64,000 nucleotides of DNA from Prorocentrum cordatum. Lineage: Eukaryota; Sar; Dinophyceae; Prorocentrales; Prorocentraceae. Of this stretch, positions 22,838 through 33,674 are shown piece after piece (position 1 is the stretch's first letter; each line of letters opens with the position of its first letter). The translations under genes were made by a program, and so were the position numbers. Under the pieces are notes generated by a model that had not been told where the DNA came from, did no database searches, and saw only the letters and a program-made list of their open reading frames with translations. The stretch is from assembly GCA_963575745.1 (NCBI GenBank), contig CAUYUJ010014325.1:298501-362500 (forward strand), read 5' to 3'.

Positions 22838-24348
22838 ACAACAGCGCGGGGCGCTGCGTTCAGAGAGCGAGTCTTGCATTCTTGATGTCTCGCGCCACGA
22901 GGCATGCGCTTGCGCGTTTGCGCGATAGTCGTGTGCTTCCACGAGGCAGCCGGCAGCATGTGCTTTCTTGTTGCAGCCAGTTCCGGCGTCGTTTCAACGG
23001 CAGCAGCGCCCCCCCCCCTCGCCCCCCTTTGCGTTGTCCGTCCAAATTGGGACATCGCCTAGGATCCTGTACTTGGAACGCCCAGACTATCTCGGGGTCT
23101 TTTTTTCCATTGATCAGCGGGTCATTTGTCGCGTGTCCTCAGGGGCCACCTGGTATGGAATCGGTTCTTGCGCAGCTTGGAAGGGGTTGTATGTCCCACG
23201 AACCGTTCAGTACGTTCTGCGCATCAGCCTCAGCACGTGGCATTATGATCCTTGTCTTGCGCAACCTGCTGGCGCAGTTTGAATCTGCGAATTCGCATAC
23301 CTCTTGGGGTTGCGATGGGGGGCTGGAACTTCGCGGGGGCGGGCGAATCCATGCGCGATGTCGGCGACGGCCACTTTTCGCCCAGTCTGTTTGCGACGCG
23401 CCGCGCGCTTTCGCTCTATCCCAGGTCATTTTGCGGAGGTCGCCCAAGAGAAGGGGCGCCCATCGCGCGATTCGGAGGAATGAGATGGAGGATTCGGAGG
23501 CGGGGGGCGGCCCCATCACTTCGCACGCACGTTTGGACAGGGTTTGCACGACCTGATCTTCCCAGGCCATCCTTGATCATTGTCCCCGTTCGGGGGGTCA
23601 CATGGCACGCCGCCGACGACTCCGCCGTCGACTCGCCATCTTGTTTTTATTTCCCCCGCGCCTCGGTCGCCTCGAGGGCGCGCGCGCGCGCCCCGACCCG
23701 GATTGCCGAGCGCGAGCAGTTCCGCGCGATGCCCGGAGACATTCTTGAGCCAGAGCACTTGACGGCGGGGTCGGCCGCCCGTCTCATGGCACCGAAGGAA
23801 GCTGCGCGCTCTGCAGCGGCGGGGGTCAGGGACTGGGTTTTCGAAGGGGGGGCGAGGGGCGCGGCGGAGAAGCCCCCCCCTGCGTGCCTCGCATTTTTCG
23901 TGGGGCTCGGTGCGTGGATGCCCGCGAGTTTTTGTTGGGGCTTCTGTTGGATCCCTGACCACTGGGGGTATCTAGACCGTCGGGAGACGCGGTGGTCCGG
24001 CCGCGCGGGCGTCGATATGCTCATTGCCGATCTTAGCAGCCAGAGCTTGCGCGAATGAAGCCGCCGTTCGCAGAGACGCTGCAGAGCCTTCTGGGGATGC
24101 ATGCGCAGCCCAAGCTCTTGCGCGCATTCAGCGACTTTCTGTTGTCTGGAGGAGCTTCAGCAGACGAATCTTTTTGCGGCAGGCCCCCGAGGCGGGCGGG
24201 GCCTCGCGCGTCGGCCCGACCCTGCGCGCAGGGCCCCTGGCGGGGCGCGGGTCAAGTGCACCCTGGGAACGGCTAGCAGACACCGCGACGACTAACGAGC
24301 TGGCGGAAACGATTCGCCCGACTCCCCCTGGCGATCGTTTGTGCGCGT
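22838..24348. other. Unassigned sequence upstream of copia relic 1
   Basis: The frame 23252-24058 (268 codons) ends with fairly natural sequence but has no Gag or protease motif that I can identify. If copia relic 1 was full-length, its Gag and protease should have been here. Either they have decayed beyond recognition or the element is 5'-truncated. Confidence 0.35.
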
Positions 24349-24559
24349 TTGATTTTTGCCCTTGGATCAGGCTTGTTGGCGTGTCCCGGGCCAGGTATGA
24401 CTTGGCGGGCATGGCTCCCAGTAGGAGCAGTCCGCGGGCATAGGTGTCTCCGATCCTCCCGGGCCCAGCTCTTCCCAGGTCCCAGGCCGCGGCCAGTCCG
24501 AGGCCGGGCGGCACTTGGGCGGCGTTACGCGGCGGGGGTGGATCCGTGCATCGCGAAGG

Positions 24560-25100
24560 GGGCCCAGAGCTCGTGGCCCGTAGTTCCAGACCCCGCGGTT
24601 CCCCGTCGGGTTCGGAGCGCAGCTCTTCAGGTCCTCGAGGGCTTCGGGTGGGACCTTGACGCCGCGGGTGGGGTTCGGGGGCTCTGGGCGCTGATGTGGA
24701 GAGATCAGCCCCAGTGCGTGGCTACGTCGCCTGTCTGTCGCGCGTTTAGCGCAGCCACCGAGAGAAACTGGAACCGCATGGGCACCGTTGCCAGGAATGA
24801 TCAGGAAAGGAAGGGCATCGCGTTCATGCCGTTGTGCTGTGACATTGCCCTCTATCAGCTCTCGAAGGGCCGTGATTTCGTTTTGGGGCGCCCCCTCTCG
24901 GCTAGCTCGCGGGGTCTCGAGTGCGCGAAGGTGCTGGGGGATCCAGCGTAGTTGTCACGTGTGAGCTGGGCCAATGTGAGCATGGGCTCTTGGTTGTTGA
25001 GAGCGCGCTCGCTAAGGAGCGAACGAGACTCATGGCCAGCTGCGAGCAGCTGATATGGGCGCGTCGCAGGAGGTGCAATGGGGGGCGCGAGCACTTGCCT
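24560..25100 (+). pseudogene. Methyltransferase-like domain of copia relic 1
   Basis: The frame at 24349-24951 carries QPQCVATSPVCRAFSA, then NWNRMGTVARNDQERKGIAF, MPLCCDIALYQLSKGRDFVL and GRPLSASSRGLECAKVL. A Pro-x-Cys motif followed about 45 residues later by a Val-Leu-x-x-Pro motif resembles motifs IV (PC) and VI (ENV) of cytosine-5 DNA methyltransferases. Copia relic 2 has the parallel arrangement at 36390-36830. The sequence continues in another frame (CELGQCEHGLLVVESALAKE) to a run of 17-18 G near 25100. Retrotransposon-borne DNA methyltransferases are established in dinoflagellates, but homology of this domain is my inference. Confidence 0.5.
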
Positions 25101-25359
25101 CTGGGGGGGGGGGGGGGGGCGGCAGGACCGGAAGACGGATATCTACCCTTCCAAGTTGGCGAAGGCGCTGGCGAGCGGAGTTGAGGCCACTTTGTGGATG
25201 GGGCCGCGCGAAGATGGGCCCTCTTCCTACCCGAACCTGTGGGCCGGGGTGGAAGAGATCGACGAGGGCCCAGAAGCGGATGGCGCTGGCGCCCCAGCCT
25301 CGGGCGACGAGGGGCCGAGACTCGCCCCCCCCGGAAGACGCCCCCGCAAGCGGAAATCT

Positions 25360-25860
25360 GTGAGGACGCGCAGAAGGAATTCGCAAAACTGCATGCGAAT
25401 CTCGGGCGCCCTTCCCAGGATGACTTCGTCTGAACTCTTCGAATTGCCGGGGCTGCGCCCGAAGTGCTCTCCTGGGTCAGGCATGAGTTTCGGCGTCCTC
25501 ACTGCGGTTCTCATGCCAGACCCTACTGGCGGAGGAGGGCCCACATTTCGCGAACCCATCGTTTCAACGGGCTGCTTGCCGTCGACCTTTTCTATGTTGA
25601 GATTCAGAAGATGAGCCTGCCCATTTTAAATGTGGTCGATCACGGGACCAGCTTTCAGCAGTGCTGTCTTCTGAGCGATGACTCGTCAACGACGGTCTGG
25701 CCCTTCTGCCTGCCGCGCCGGCGTCCAAGGACGAAGTGGATTTGCTTCTGCGCGAGGTTGTCTCAGGCAAAATCTAGACTTTCCACCGCGGGGATTGCAG
25801 TCCCAATCGGATGGCGTTCGGAGAAAACCCCCGAAATCCAAGGCCCATGATGTCAGATGA
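25360..25860 (+). pseudogene. Integrase N-terminal and partial core, relic 1
   Basis: The frame reads CEDAQKEFAKLHANLGRPSQ, matching the gag-pre-integrase HHCC region with the second His changed to Arg, then a TGA at 25431-25433, then TLRIAGAAPEVLSWVRHEF and RRPHCGSHARP, where the first Cys of the CxxC pair appears as Arg. The core begins with LAVDLFYVEI (first catalytic Asp) and NVVDHGTSFQQCCLL. From about 25700 to 25800 the segment that should hold the second Asp and the Glu is missing. The text resumes with MAFGENPRNPRPMMSDDAVD in another frame. This is probably an internal deletion of about 90 codons. Confidence 0.75.
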
Positions 25861-26049
25861 TGCTGTCGACGATATCGGAGTGGATCATTTTTGGCAGAGT
25901 GCGATAGATCAAGATGCGGCGGCCGCGGCCTCTGCAAGGGCGCATCAGCTTAGGTCGGGGGCTGCTCGAGCATTCATGCGCGGGGCCGTCTCGCCGAGGC
26001 CTCGCGTGCTAGAGCTCGCGTTGGCAGGGTCTTTCCTCCCTGGGAACGG

Positions 26050-26310
26050 GTGCGCGCGCGGCGCAATATTACCGCGACTACTCGGGGCCGCGCGCTCCAG
26101 CGCAACCGACGGACAGGCCCTGGGGCCGTTGTCTTCCAGTCCTGGAACACCGCGTGGGTGGCCATGCGCCGCCGCCTCCTCGAGCGTTCAGTTGAGCAGG
26201 TGAGTCCAGCGACGCGTCCAGAGGCGCTCGGCGCCGAACCTCTGAATGACCTTTGGTTTGACCAGCTCCGCCGGGAGCTCAGGCAGCCGCGCGAACGAGT
26301 CGGGGCTGAG
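26050..26310 (+). pseudogene. Integrase C-terminal domain, relic 1
   Basis: GPGAVVFQSWNTAWVAMRRR followed by LLERSVEQVSPATRPEALGA is typical of the C-terminal, nucleic-acid-binding part of copia integrases. It is joined to the core by frame-changed sequence at 25860-26050. Confidence 0.65.
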
Positions 26311-27229
26311 GATGCGGAGTCTGAGGGCCCTCCGCCCCTGGAGGCGTGGGATGTTCCAGGAGGTCCTGCCGACGCCGAGTCGGGTCCTTGGTCTCTGGGC
26401 GAGGTGCCGGAGGCGCGTCTCGCGGCTCCTTCGGGGTCTCCCGGGGACGTTGCCGAGGTTGCCCGGGTCGAGCCTCCAGGGCCCCCCGCCGAGACGATCA
26501 CTTCGACGGTCGCCCCCCGCAGGCGTCCGAGGAAGCTCCGGGTCCTCCGGGGATTTCTGAACGTGGCTCCGGACCGAGTCTGGGGCAGTCAGTCCGGGAG
26601 GTGGTCACGATCGACGACTCCGATTCTGAGCCCCCCCCCAGCGAATGTTCGCGGCAGCAGCAGCGGGGGGTGGGGGGCGCGATACTACCCGAGGAGGCCC
26701 CTCCCATGTCGAGGAGACGGGCCGAGCCCGTCCCCGCGGCGGGGCGAGGGCCACCTTCGGCAGCAATCCAGTCCATCTCCCAGTATCTGATGCCGGTGGA
26801 GGAGATGCCTGCGGGCAAGACGGGGGTCGTTTCTAGAATGGCCGCTGAGCACGAGGGCGCTCCCGTCGCCGGCGATTCGGCGATTGCCGAGGCGGGGTCC
26901 AGCTCGGCCGCTGCCAGCCGAGGTGGGGCCTCCGCATTCGGCGACCCCGCCTCAGCGAGAGCGCGGAGTCGACCTCCTGCGCGCGCTCCCGCGCCGGGCT
27001 CGGGCGATCTCTCGACTGGAGAGCTCGGGCCAACCATGGGGAGGGGCGCGGCGTCCAGACGAATGGTCTGGCGCCGCGATGGTTGGCGAGTTGATGGCCC
27101 GAGGGATCAGTTTTGACGCTCTCTTCTCCGTGGGACAGGAGACCTTTTTCTTGGACGTCTTCAATTGCTTCCGTGGAGCGGCGGGCGTCGCGGCCAAGGA
27201 GGCCCCCCGCCGAGGGGCCGAGGTCCGGC
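26311..27229 (+). pseudogene. Low-complexity linker between integrase and RT, relic 1
   Basis: Pro/Gly/Ala/Glu-rich sequence (EAWDVPGGPADAESGPWSLG; later PAGKTGVVSRMAAEHEGAPV) is spread over frames 26050-26790, 26346-27116 and 26884 onward. Copia polyproteins have a poorly conserved linker here. The phase changes at least twice. Confidence 0.5.
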
Positions 27230-28010
27230 TTCAGAGTCTCCACCCGGGCGAGAGGCGTCTGTTCGAGGCCTCCGATGCAAAAGAGTGGGGGGTGGTGACC
27301 GCCTCGGGCGCCGCCCGGGTCTTGTCCTCTGAAGAGTCGAGGTTGGCGCGACGACGCCGCCCCGGCATAATCCTTTCTTCGCGCGTGGTGAGAGGGTCCA
27401 AGCCGCAAGAGGGCGCGGGTAGCAAGCCGATTTCGAAAAGTCGCTGGCGCGTGCGCGGGCACCAGGATCCCGGCAGTGCGACTCTCCAGGTTTACGCCCC
27501 TACCCCCCAGTCTGAGAGCATCATGCTTGTCCTGCAGTTGGTGGCGTCTCTTGGGTGGAAGCTCGGGATAGCGGATGCCGAGAATTCTTTATGTCAGAGC
27601 AACAAGCTGGATCGGCCCCGCGGGGCCGTCTATGTGGAGCCTTGATCGGGCTGGGGATTGTCCGGGGATCAGTTGATAGACTTGATCGCGCTGGTGTGCG
27701 GTCTCAAATGATGCGCCGTTGTTCTGGCACCGGACTTTGACGCACTACTTGAGTGTGCTGGGGTGTGCCCGCTCGCTGGTGGAGCCATGCTTCTGGCTTC
27801 AGGGATCCGGGCCGGGGCGCCTGCAGTCTCTTATTTTGATTGAGGTCGACGATCTGATTGTCGCGGGCGAGTCTGAGGTGCATCCAGATTTGAAGGCGCC
27901 TCTGTTCGAGCGCTTCAAGTTTGGAAAGTGGCAGGAGAGTGGCCGACTACGCGGGCAGGCAAGTGCGCCAGCTAGGGGATGGAAGGATGGTCGTTGATCA
28001 GGAGAAGTAC
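27230..28010 (+). pseudogene. Reverse transcriptase (RVT_2 type), relic 1
   Basis: RT begins around HPGERRLFEASDAKEWGVV and includes VRGHQDPGSATLQVYAPTPQ, LGWKLGIADAENSLCQSNKL and GAVYVEP, where a TGA interrupts at 27643-27645. It continues in phase (DQLIDLIALVCGL), shifts by one base at an extra A near 27710, then reads NDAPLFWHRTLTHYL, LVEPCFWL and the active-site strand LILIEVDDLIVAG. The catalytic Asp pair VDD is intact. The end (LFERFKFGKWQES) runs into another frame change, after which YAGRQVRQLGDGRMVVDQEK is recognisable. Confidence 0.85.
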
Positions 28011-28113
28011 GTTCGAGAGCAGCCGTGTCCGCTCGCTCTAGGCAAATCTTGGCGAGCCGCTGGCGCCTAGTCGCTGTTGACCCCTTTCCGAAATATCTTC
28101 CCATCGCACCGCC

Positions 28114-28921
28114 GTGGCCCAGACGCAATGGCTGGGCAGAGAATCTCGACCCAACGTCACGGGTAGTGGTCCGATTTCTCCGAGATTCTGCCTCCCAGCG
28201 GATCACGTTGTGGCCTCTCGACCACGCCTGAAGACCATGGTCGCGGCTTCAGATGCCGGTGGCCCAGGCTCCGCGCGCCGGGGCGGAGCCCAGGGCGGAT
28301 GGCTAATCTTTGCGGCAGATGGCGCCATCAAAAGCAACCGCCGGGCACGGGCCAGTCTTCTCTCTTGGCGCTCTCAGCGACTGAAGCGCGCGGAGGCGAG
28401 CGCGATCGCCGCCGAGACTATCTCTTTGTCGAGAGTTGTGGCCGAAGCTCAATGGCTCCAGATCATGTGGCGCGACGCACTGTATGGAGATGCGGGGTCT
28501 CTTGACTGGACTGCGTCCCATGGGCCGTTTTCCGTTGTGCTCCCGAAGGAATGCCAGCTCGCTGATGCATCGGCTTTGAGCATCGTCGACGCCGAGACCG
28601 CGTTCGACACTCTGTCTCGCAACAGTGCAAAGTCCAGGGCCGACCGTCGCCATGCCATAGAGCTCGCGGTCATGCGTGATTCGCTGTCGCGCATTGGGCC
28701 CCAACCGCGGAATGATGCCAGCGGACACTCTGACGAAGATCGATCCGGCTCGAGGTGATGCGGCTTTGCGCGACGTGCTCGCTAGGGGGGCTATGTGCTC
28801 AGTCGACGGGCGCGTGAATGAGCGCGTCCAGGATGCGGCTCTCAAGGGGGGATCGCGGGGCGCTTCGCGCAGGATCCTCGGGGGGCCCACTAAGGTGCCA
28901 GATCCCGGGGGATTAAGGTGA
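28114..28921 (+). pseudogene. RNase H domain and C-terminus, relic 1
   Basis: The frame 28114-28758 includes VAASDAGGPGSARRGGAQGG (first Asp), SQRLKRAEASAIAAETISLS (Glu), VAEAQWLQIMWRDALYGDAG and ALSIVDAETAFDTLSRN (third acidic position), all typical of copia RNase H. The C-terminal motif MPADTLTKIDPARGDAALRD lies in the next frame (28676-28921), so one frame change separates them. The protein ends GGPTKVPDPGGLR before TGA at 28919. Confidence 0.82.
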
Positions 28922-28949
28922 GAAAAAGAGGAGAGGAGGAGGAAGGAGG
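28920..28949 (+). other. Polypurine tract candidate of copia relic 1
   Basis: A 30-base run of only A and G follows the pol stop codon directly and is followed by TG at 28950-28951. A polypurine tract immediately upstream of a TG-starting LTR primes plus-strand DNA synthesis in LTR retrotransposons. Confidence 0.55.
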
Positions 28950-29440
28950 TGAAAGTGAGGAAGGCCCGGGGCGGCTGGAGCCGCTCAGAAAGGACGGCGA
29001 GGGAAGAGAGAGAGAGAGAGAGAAGAGACGGAGGAGGACGAGGACTGGGAGAGCCCGGCGTACGCTGCCCAGGACGGTTCCGGAATCAGGTCCACAAGAG
29101 TTTGGCCCGCTGTCCCTCAGAAGACCCAGGGCCTCCCTGTGCGTGCCTCCCTATCTGGACCTTCTCCGTAGCATATAGCTTGTCTGTGCTCGCAGCGTGC
29201 TGCGAGCCCGCCTCGTTTGCCAGAAAGTGGCCCCTCCCTCGCTCACTTTCGATTCCTTTCCTGTTCCATGTGTCCGTCTAGCTGAGACAAACAAAGCAAG
29301 CGCCCCATGTTCAAAACGATGTGTGTTCCATCTTGGAAGCGGCTACGGAGTTCCATGGCGAATAACCGATAACCGCGGATAATAAACACACAGGGATAGT
29401 AAAGTTCGGGGTTTTCGGGGAGATTGCCCGCCAGAGCCAA
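28950..29440 (+). other. Possible decayed 3' LTR of copia relic 1
   Basis: The only reasons to propose an LTR are position after the polypurine tract and a TG start. No matching 5' LTR was found, and the 3' boundary is unknown. The block contains a GA-rich tract (28998-29040) and an imperfect palindrome around CTCGCAGCGTGCTGCGAG near 29190. No coding signal was seen. Confidence 0.25.
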
Positions 29441-29484
29441 CATAAAGATATATCAAGAGGAAAGAGCCAAAGATATCTTGAGGA

Positions 29485-29685
29485 TCCTTGGTCTTTGGTC
29501 CTCTATGAGACATCCTCAACAATGATTTGTCTCGGTCGAGACATCCTCAACGAATTGCTTGTTTCGCTTGAGACATCCTCGAAATATTTGTCTGTTTCGC
29601 TTGAGACATCTTCAAATTATTGCTTATTTCGCTTGAGACATCCTTGAAATCATTGCTTGTTTCGCTTGAGGCATCCTCTTCAGGG
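29485..29685. repeat. ~33-bp repeat (TTTCGCTTGAGACATCCTC)
   Basis: Five to six degenerate tandem units carry GTTTCGCTTGAGACATCCTC. One to two further copies lie at 30075-30130, separated by purine-rich sequence. Confidence 0.88.
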
Positions 29686-29955
29686 GGGCAGGGAGACAAG
29701 AAGAAAAATAAATAGAAAGAGAGAGATAAAGAAGGAAGAAAAGAAAGAGGAGAAGGATGAGAAGGAGGAAGAGCAGGAGAAGCAGAGGAAGAGGAAGAAG
29801 CAATAATCCAAAGTTCAAACTTATTAGATTTAATTTGTAAACGCTTAATAAAACTTACAAGTGTTCATCTGCTCGTGTAGGGTAGCTCATGTGCTTAGTT
29901 TCCCCAGGATAATCAACCCCAGCGATAAACAAGTTCAGGGCGCCAGGGGGAGGAG

Positions 29956-29986
<31 letters not shown>

Positions 29987-30284
29987 GGGGAGAAAGAGAG
30001 AGAGAGAGAGAGACAGAGAAAGAGAGAGAGAGGGAGAAAGAGGGGGATCGTTTGGTTTTAGGCTGCCTCCCAAAATCATTGGTTTCGCTTGAGACATCCT
30101 GAAAAAACGTGTTCGCTTCGCTTGATGTTGTTATCTCAACATAAGAAGGAAGTAACCTCGATTGCGAATTTTCCCAGTGATAATGAAGTTCGGCCTCCGC
30201 GCCCTCTGCCTATATTTGAAACCCTTCTAGGCCGACGATAAAAAACTCTAACGACTTAAGGGGGGGGGTACTTTATTATCCTCG
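29686..30284. repeat. Purine-rich tracts and spacer
   Basis: GA-rich low-complexity sequence lies at 29700-29800 and a near-pure (GA)n tract at 29955-30045, with repeat copies near 30075-30130. The remainder has no recognised feature. Confidence 0.8.
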
Positions 30285-30830
30285 GCATGCGGTTATCCGT
30301 TGCGCTGGCATCCCCGAAATTGTTGCGCACTTCTGCGACGAGCGTGCGTGGCGCTAAGGCGAGAGACCCACTTTGAAAGCGACCCGCCCTCCATCCGTCA
30401 AACGGCTTCATGCATGTCATGCGACTTTTTGCGGCGAAAGGGCGAGAAACCAATGTTTTTAACGACTGTTCGTGCATCCTTGAAGCAGCTGCGGCATTTT
30501 AGGGCGAATGCGCGCGGTGCTAAGGCGCGAGCTCCATTTGAAGAGTAGCCGCCCTCCACCCGCGAAGCTGCTGCACTTGTTGAACGAATGCGAGCAGCGC
30601 TCAGGCGAGAGCCACACTCAAACTTTCAAGACGGATATGCGCAGTGACAAGGCGAGAACCCCAGTTTGAAAATGCCCCGCCCTCCATGTGCGAAGCTGTT
30701 GCTAGTTTGCAGCTTCAGGTTCATAAATGGCGACGAACTCCCGGGCGCATAAATGGCGACGCAGTGTCAGGCGAAACGCACGGGCCGCCCTACCGACACG
30801 CCTGGGGGTGCGACAGGGAGGAGCTATGTA
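30285..30830. repeat. ~80-bp dispersed tandem cassette, copy 1
   Basis: Units share GGCGCTAAGGCGAGAG, ACTTTGAAA, GCCCTCCATCCGTG and GAAGCTGCTGCA, and recur near 30370, 30450, 30535, 30612 and 30664. The block ends with CAGGCGAAACGCACGGGCC. The same unit order and the same end occur at 47850-48425. Confidence 0.78.
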
Positions 30831-31779
30831 CAATGGTAGGAGATGAATTGACATGAGGAGGGCAAGGGAGGCAAGACGAATGGGGTGGGGCGTGGCAGGG
30901 CCTGTTTGGTTACTCGCACCAGCCGTGATTTTTTTCTCTTGCGCCAGGAGGGCATGTCTTCCCCGCAGCCTTCGGACCCGAACGACCCTTGCGATGCGAG
31001 CTACCTCAGCATTAGTGAGGCAGGAACCCCTCGCTGCTCTTCCTGCTGATATCCCTCCCTTCCTTGACCACTTCGCCTTCTTTCCCTTCTCCCAGCTCCT
31101 CTCGTCAATCGCCCTCCCTTCTCCGTCTTGCCACCGTCATCCTTCACCGCCGTTCCTATCATTTCTCGCGATCTCTTTCTCTTTCTCTCTCTGTCTCTCT
31201 CTCTCTCTCTCTCTTTCTCTCTTTTTGTTTTTTTTTTTTTCTCTCTCTCTCTCTCTCTCCCTTCGTCGCTCCCCTAACCCGTTCTCTCCCAGCACCTTTT
31301 TTTCCTACCTTTTCTCTTCCCCTCTCGAGAGGGGTCGCACGTTCACATGTACAAGCTGCAATGAGCAATCTCGTACTACGCCTGCAGAAATCATACGACA
31401 CAATGCAATGCTTCAAATTTGGATGTCAGCCCCTGTTTCGTTTCGTCGCCGTGCAGCCTGTTTGAATTGCATGTTCTTCGCCTGGATACAGCTGGCTGTC
31501 GTGCGGCAGCGATACCGTTGGTCTATCATTTGGTTTGCCCCGTAGCAAGGCGGTCTTACTCATGGTTTAGATGGATTGTTACTTGGTGTGTGTACGTGTT
31601 CTGTTTTCCAAGAAGCGTGTATCTTCGCGTCCGCATAGTTCGGTGTTGCGGGACAGGGCGTGGCACTGACATGTCCACGTCTAGCAAGTATTCGTCATGG
31701 GTGGTGTTCGTATAGCTTGAAAGTTTCTGAGCATGTGTTCGTGAACATGTGATTGTGTGCGTGTGTTGGCGATCTGTCG
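30831..31779. other. No gene recognised; contains a (TC)n tract
   Basis: A CT-rich tract lies at about 31165-31265. The remaining sequence is mixed, and the frame 30853-31545 is mostly CT-derived. Confidence 0.5.
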
Positions 31780-32120
31780 CCTCCCTTCCTCTTCGTCCTC
31801 CTCCGCCCTCGTCGGCTCCTCCTTCGCCTCGGACAGCGAGTGGCCTCGACTCTTAGCTGGCCCGAGGAACCCCGCCGTGGATGGCCTCTCCGCCGCTGGC
31901 GGACGTGTGGATTGGGCCTCTTTTCGCCTCCCTCCCTTCACGTCGTTTCCTCTTCCTCGTCTTCGTCCACGTCCGCCTCGCCATCTGAGTGTGTTCAGAT
32001 CCTGGCGGGTCCCAGGGACAGCGTGGTGGATGGCCTCCCCGCTCGTTGTCCTCTCCGGTGGGTTCTCTTTGCCTTTCTTGTCTTTACGCACTCTTGTTTA
32101 CACGTCCTGCTGATGGGCTC
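31780..32120. repeat. Two degenerate copies of a 148-bp unit
   Basis: GGATGGCCTC occurs at 31879 and 32027. The flanking sequence aligns, with TAGCTGGCCCGAGGAACC corresponding to TGGCGGGTCCCAGGGACA. Confidence 0.6.
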
Positions 32121-33248
32121 TCTTACCTCCTATGCTTTACGCTCTCTTGTACGACCTGCATGTGCTGTGGAGTTGTCTCTGAATCACCCGCTCGCCTAGC
32201 GCAGCCCTTTTTTTCTGCATCTGGACTTGCACTTCGCAGTCCACCCATCTGCAATGCCAGGTGGAATCGATCTGGGCGTGCCCCGCCTTGGTACTCGCCA
32301 CGGTGCCGCCACCTCGCCGCTGGAGGACACAGTGTGTCCGCACGAGTGTACGACCATCCCGTGTCGCGGGTGGCCGCCGCTGGCACCCTCGCACCCTTGC
32401 GCGGCGGCACCCGGGCGGTTTCTTCGGCGGCCGCGGGCAACCGCCGCGGCTACCCCACCCCGCCCCTCGGGCCTGGCTCTTGCTCCTCCCGCGCCGTTGG
32501 CGACGGCACCCTGTGCCCGCTGCCACCTGGTTGTCGGCGACCTCATCCCCACGAGGTCTTCGCGTCGGACGACTGCGGCGATTGGCTGTCCGGTGAACAC
32601 GGGCGTGCTCCCCTCTCACCATTTGAATCCGAGGCCCAGCCCCGACCTCAATAACTTAGACCTACCTTGACCCTTTGATGTTTCGGCCGTCTCTTGATTC
32701 GGAGGTGGTGCGCTTTTTGTTTTTATCTGCCCTCGTCTTGGGTTTGTTTCGCAAGTCCCCGGTCGTGCTGCGAGTGTATCGCACTGGAATTTGAGCCAGT
32801 GGAGCGTCGGATATAATGGACGCCGCTGCGCGCATTGCTCTGCTTGGGCGGCGTGGAGGAGGATCGGTTGGGGTTTCTTCTGGGCTTCAAGCTCACCCCC
32901 GAGGGTTTGCAAGAGTGGCCGAGGGACATATCAGGCAGATAGTGGCCCCGCAGAGGCCGAGTTCCCCGCTTCTTTCCTGCCCTTGCTGTTGCTGTTCTCA
33001 CCCCTATTCCCCGCTGCCCTCTCGGTTCAATGTTACTATGCAGGGCCTTTGGCCTGAGAGCTACGCTTCACCTCACCGCGTGAGAGAATAAGAGATATCT
33101 TGGCGCCGCGCGCCCATCCATATCACAGTGGTAGCTTGGAACGAGGCTCGCAGCCCCGGCCTTCGGGCCGTAAATAGTCCACGCCGGCGTCGCGACGCGT
33201 CCGCCCACGGAATCGATGACAGGTGTCGTGTTGTTGCTCTGATGCGCC
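32121..33248. other. No gene recognised
   Basis: GC-rich then mixed sequence. Overlapping frames on both strands at 32123-32670 show no motif and no convincing composition. Confidence 0.4.
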
Positions 33249-33674
33249 GTGCTCAACATCATCAGCGTCTGCGACGCCGAGCCCAATACGAGTGTCAGCG
33301 ACACCGCTGCCTACAAGCTCTCCGCATCGGCAGGCGCCGACAGCAATGTGATTCCCCACTTCACCTTCGTGAACAGCGCCAGCGACGCCGAGTGCGCTTT
33401 CATTCCCCACTTCACATTCGTGAACAGCGCCAGCGACATTCAGCGCAATGCGAGTGTCAGCGACACTACCACCTACCAGTTCTCCTACACGGCAAGCGCC
33501 GACAACGACCCCATCCTTTCTTTCATATTCGTGAACAGCGTCAGCGAGGTAAAATGCCACGCGAGCGTCAGTGACACCACCTACCAGCTCTACGACCCGG
33601 CAAGCGCCGATACGTTTCTTTTTCCGATATGTTCAGTATCGAATCGGTTAGTTCCCTACCTGGGCTCTGCCTAG
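33249..33674 (+). repeat. Codon-periodic repeat with open frames
   Basis: The plus frame of 141 codons repeats SVSDT..Y, then (S/A)ASAD, then (I)PHFTFVNSASD. SVSDT-encoding sequence recurs at intervals of 162 and 111 bp, and the 51-bp difference is one extra FVNSASD unit, so every length is a multiple of three. Other plus and minus frames are open too, so translation is unproven. It could be a fragment of a repeat-protein exon or a satellite whose period happens to be in phase. Confidence 0.4.

Larger units (their letters stand above)
24349..28921 (+). mobile_element. Ty1/copia-type retrotransposon relic 1
   Basis: Domains appear in copia order: methyltransferase-like (about 24560-25060), integrase (about 25360-25860, C-terminal part 26050-26310), a low-complexity linker, reverse transcriptase (about 27230-28010) and RNase H (28114-28760 plus 28676-28921). 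Integrase before RT is diagnostic of Ty1/copia. The element is broken by frame changes, stops (25431, 27643) and loss of the integrase core, so it cannot move by itself. The final stop TGA is at 28919-28921 and runs directly into a polypurine tract. Confidence 0.85.

Noticed and set aside
28950-29440. Firm LTR call for copia relic 1
   Set aside because: Without a second LTR copy in the window the boundaries cannot be shown, so it is listed only as a low-confidence candidate.
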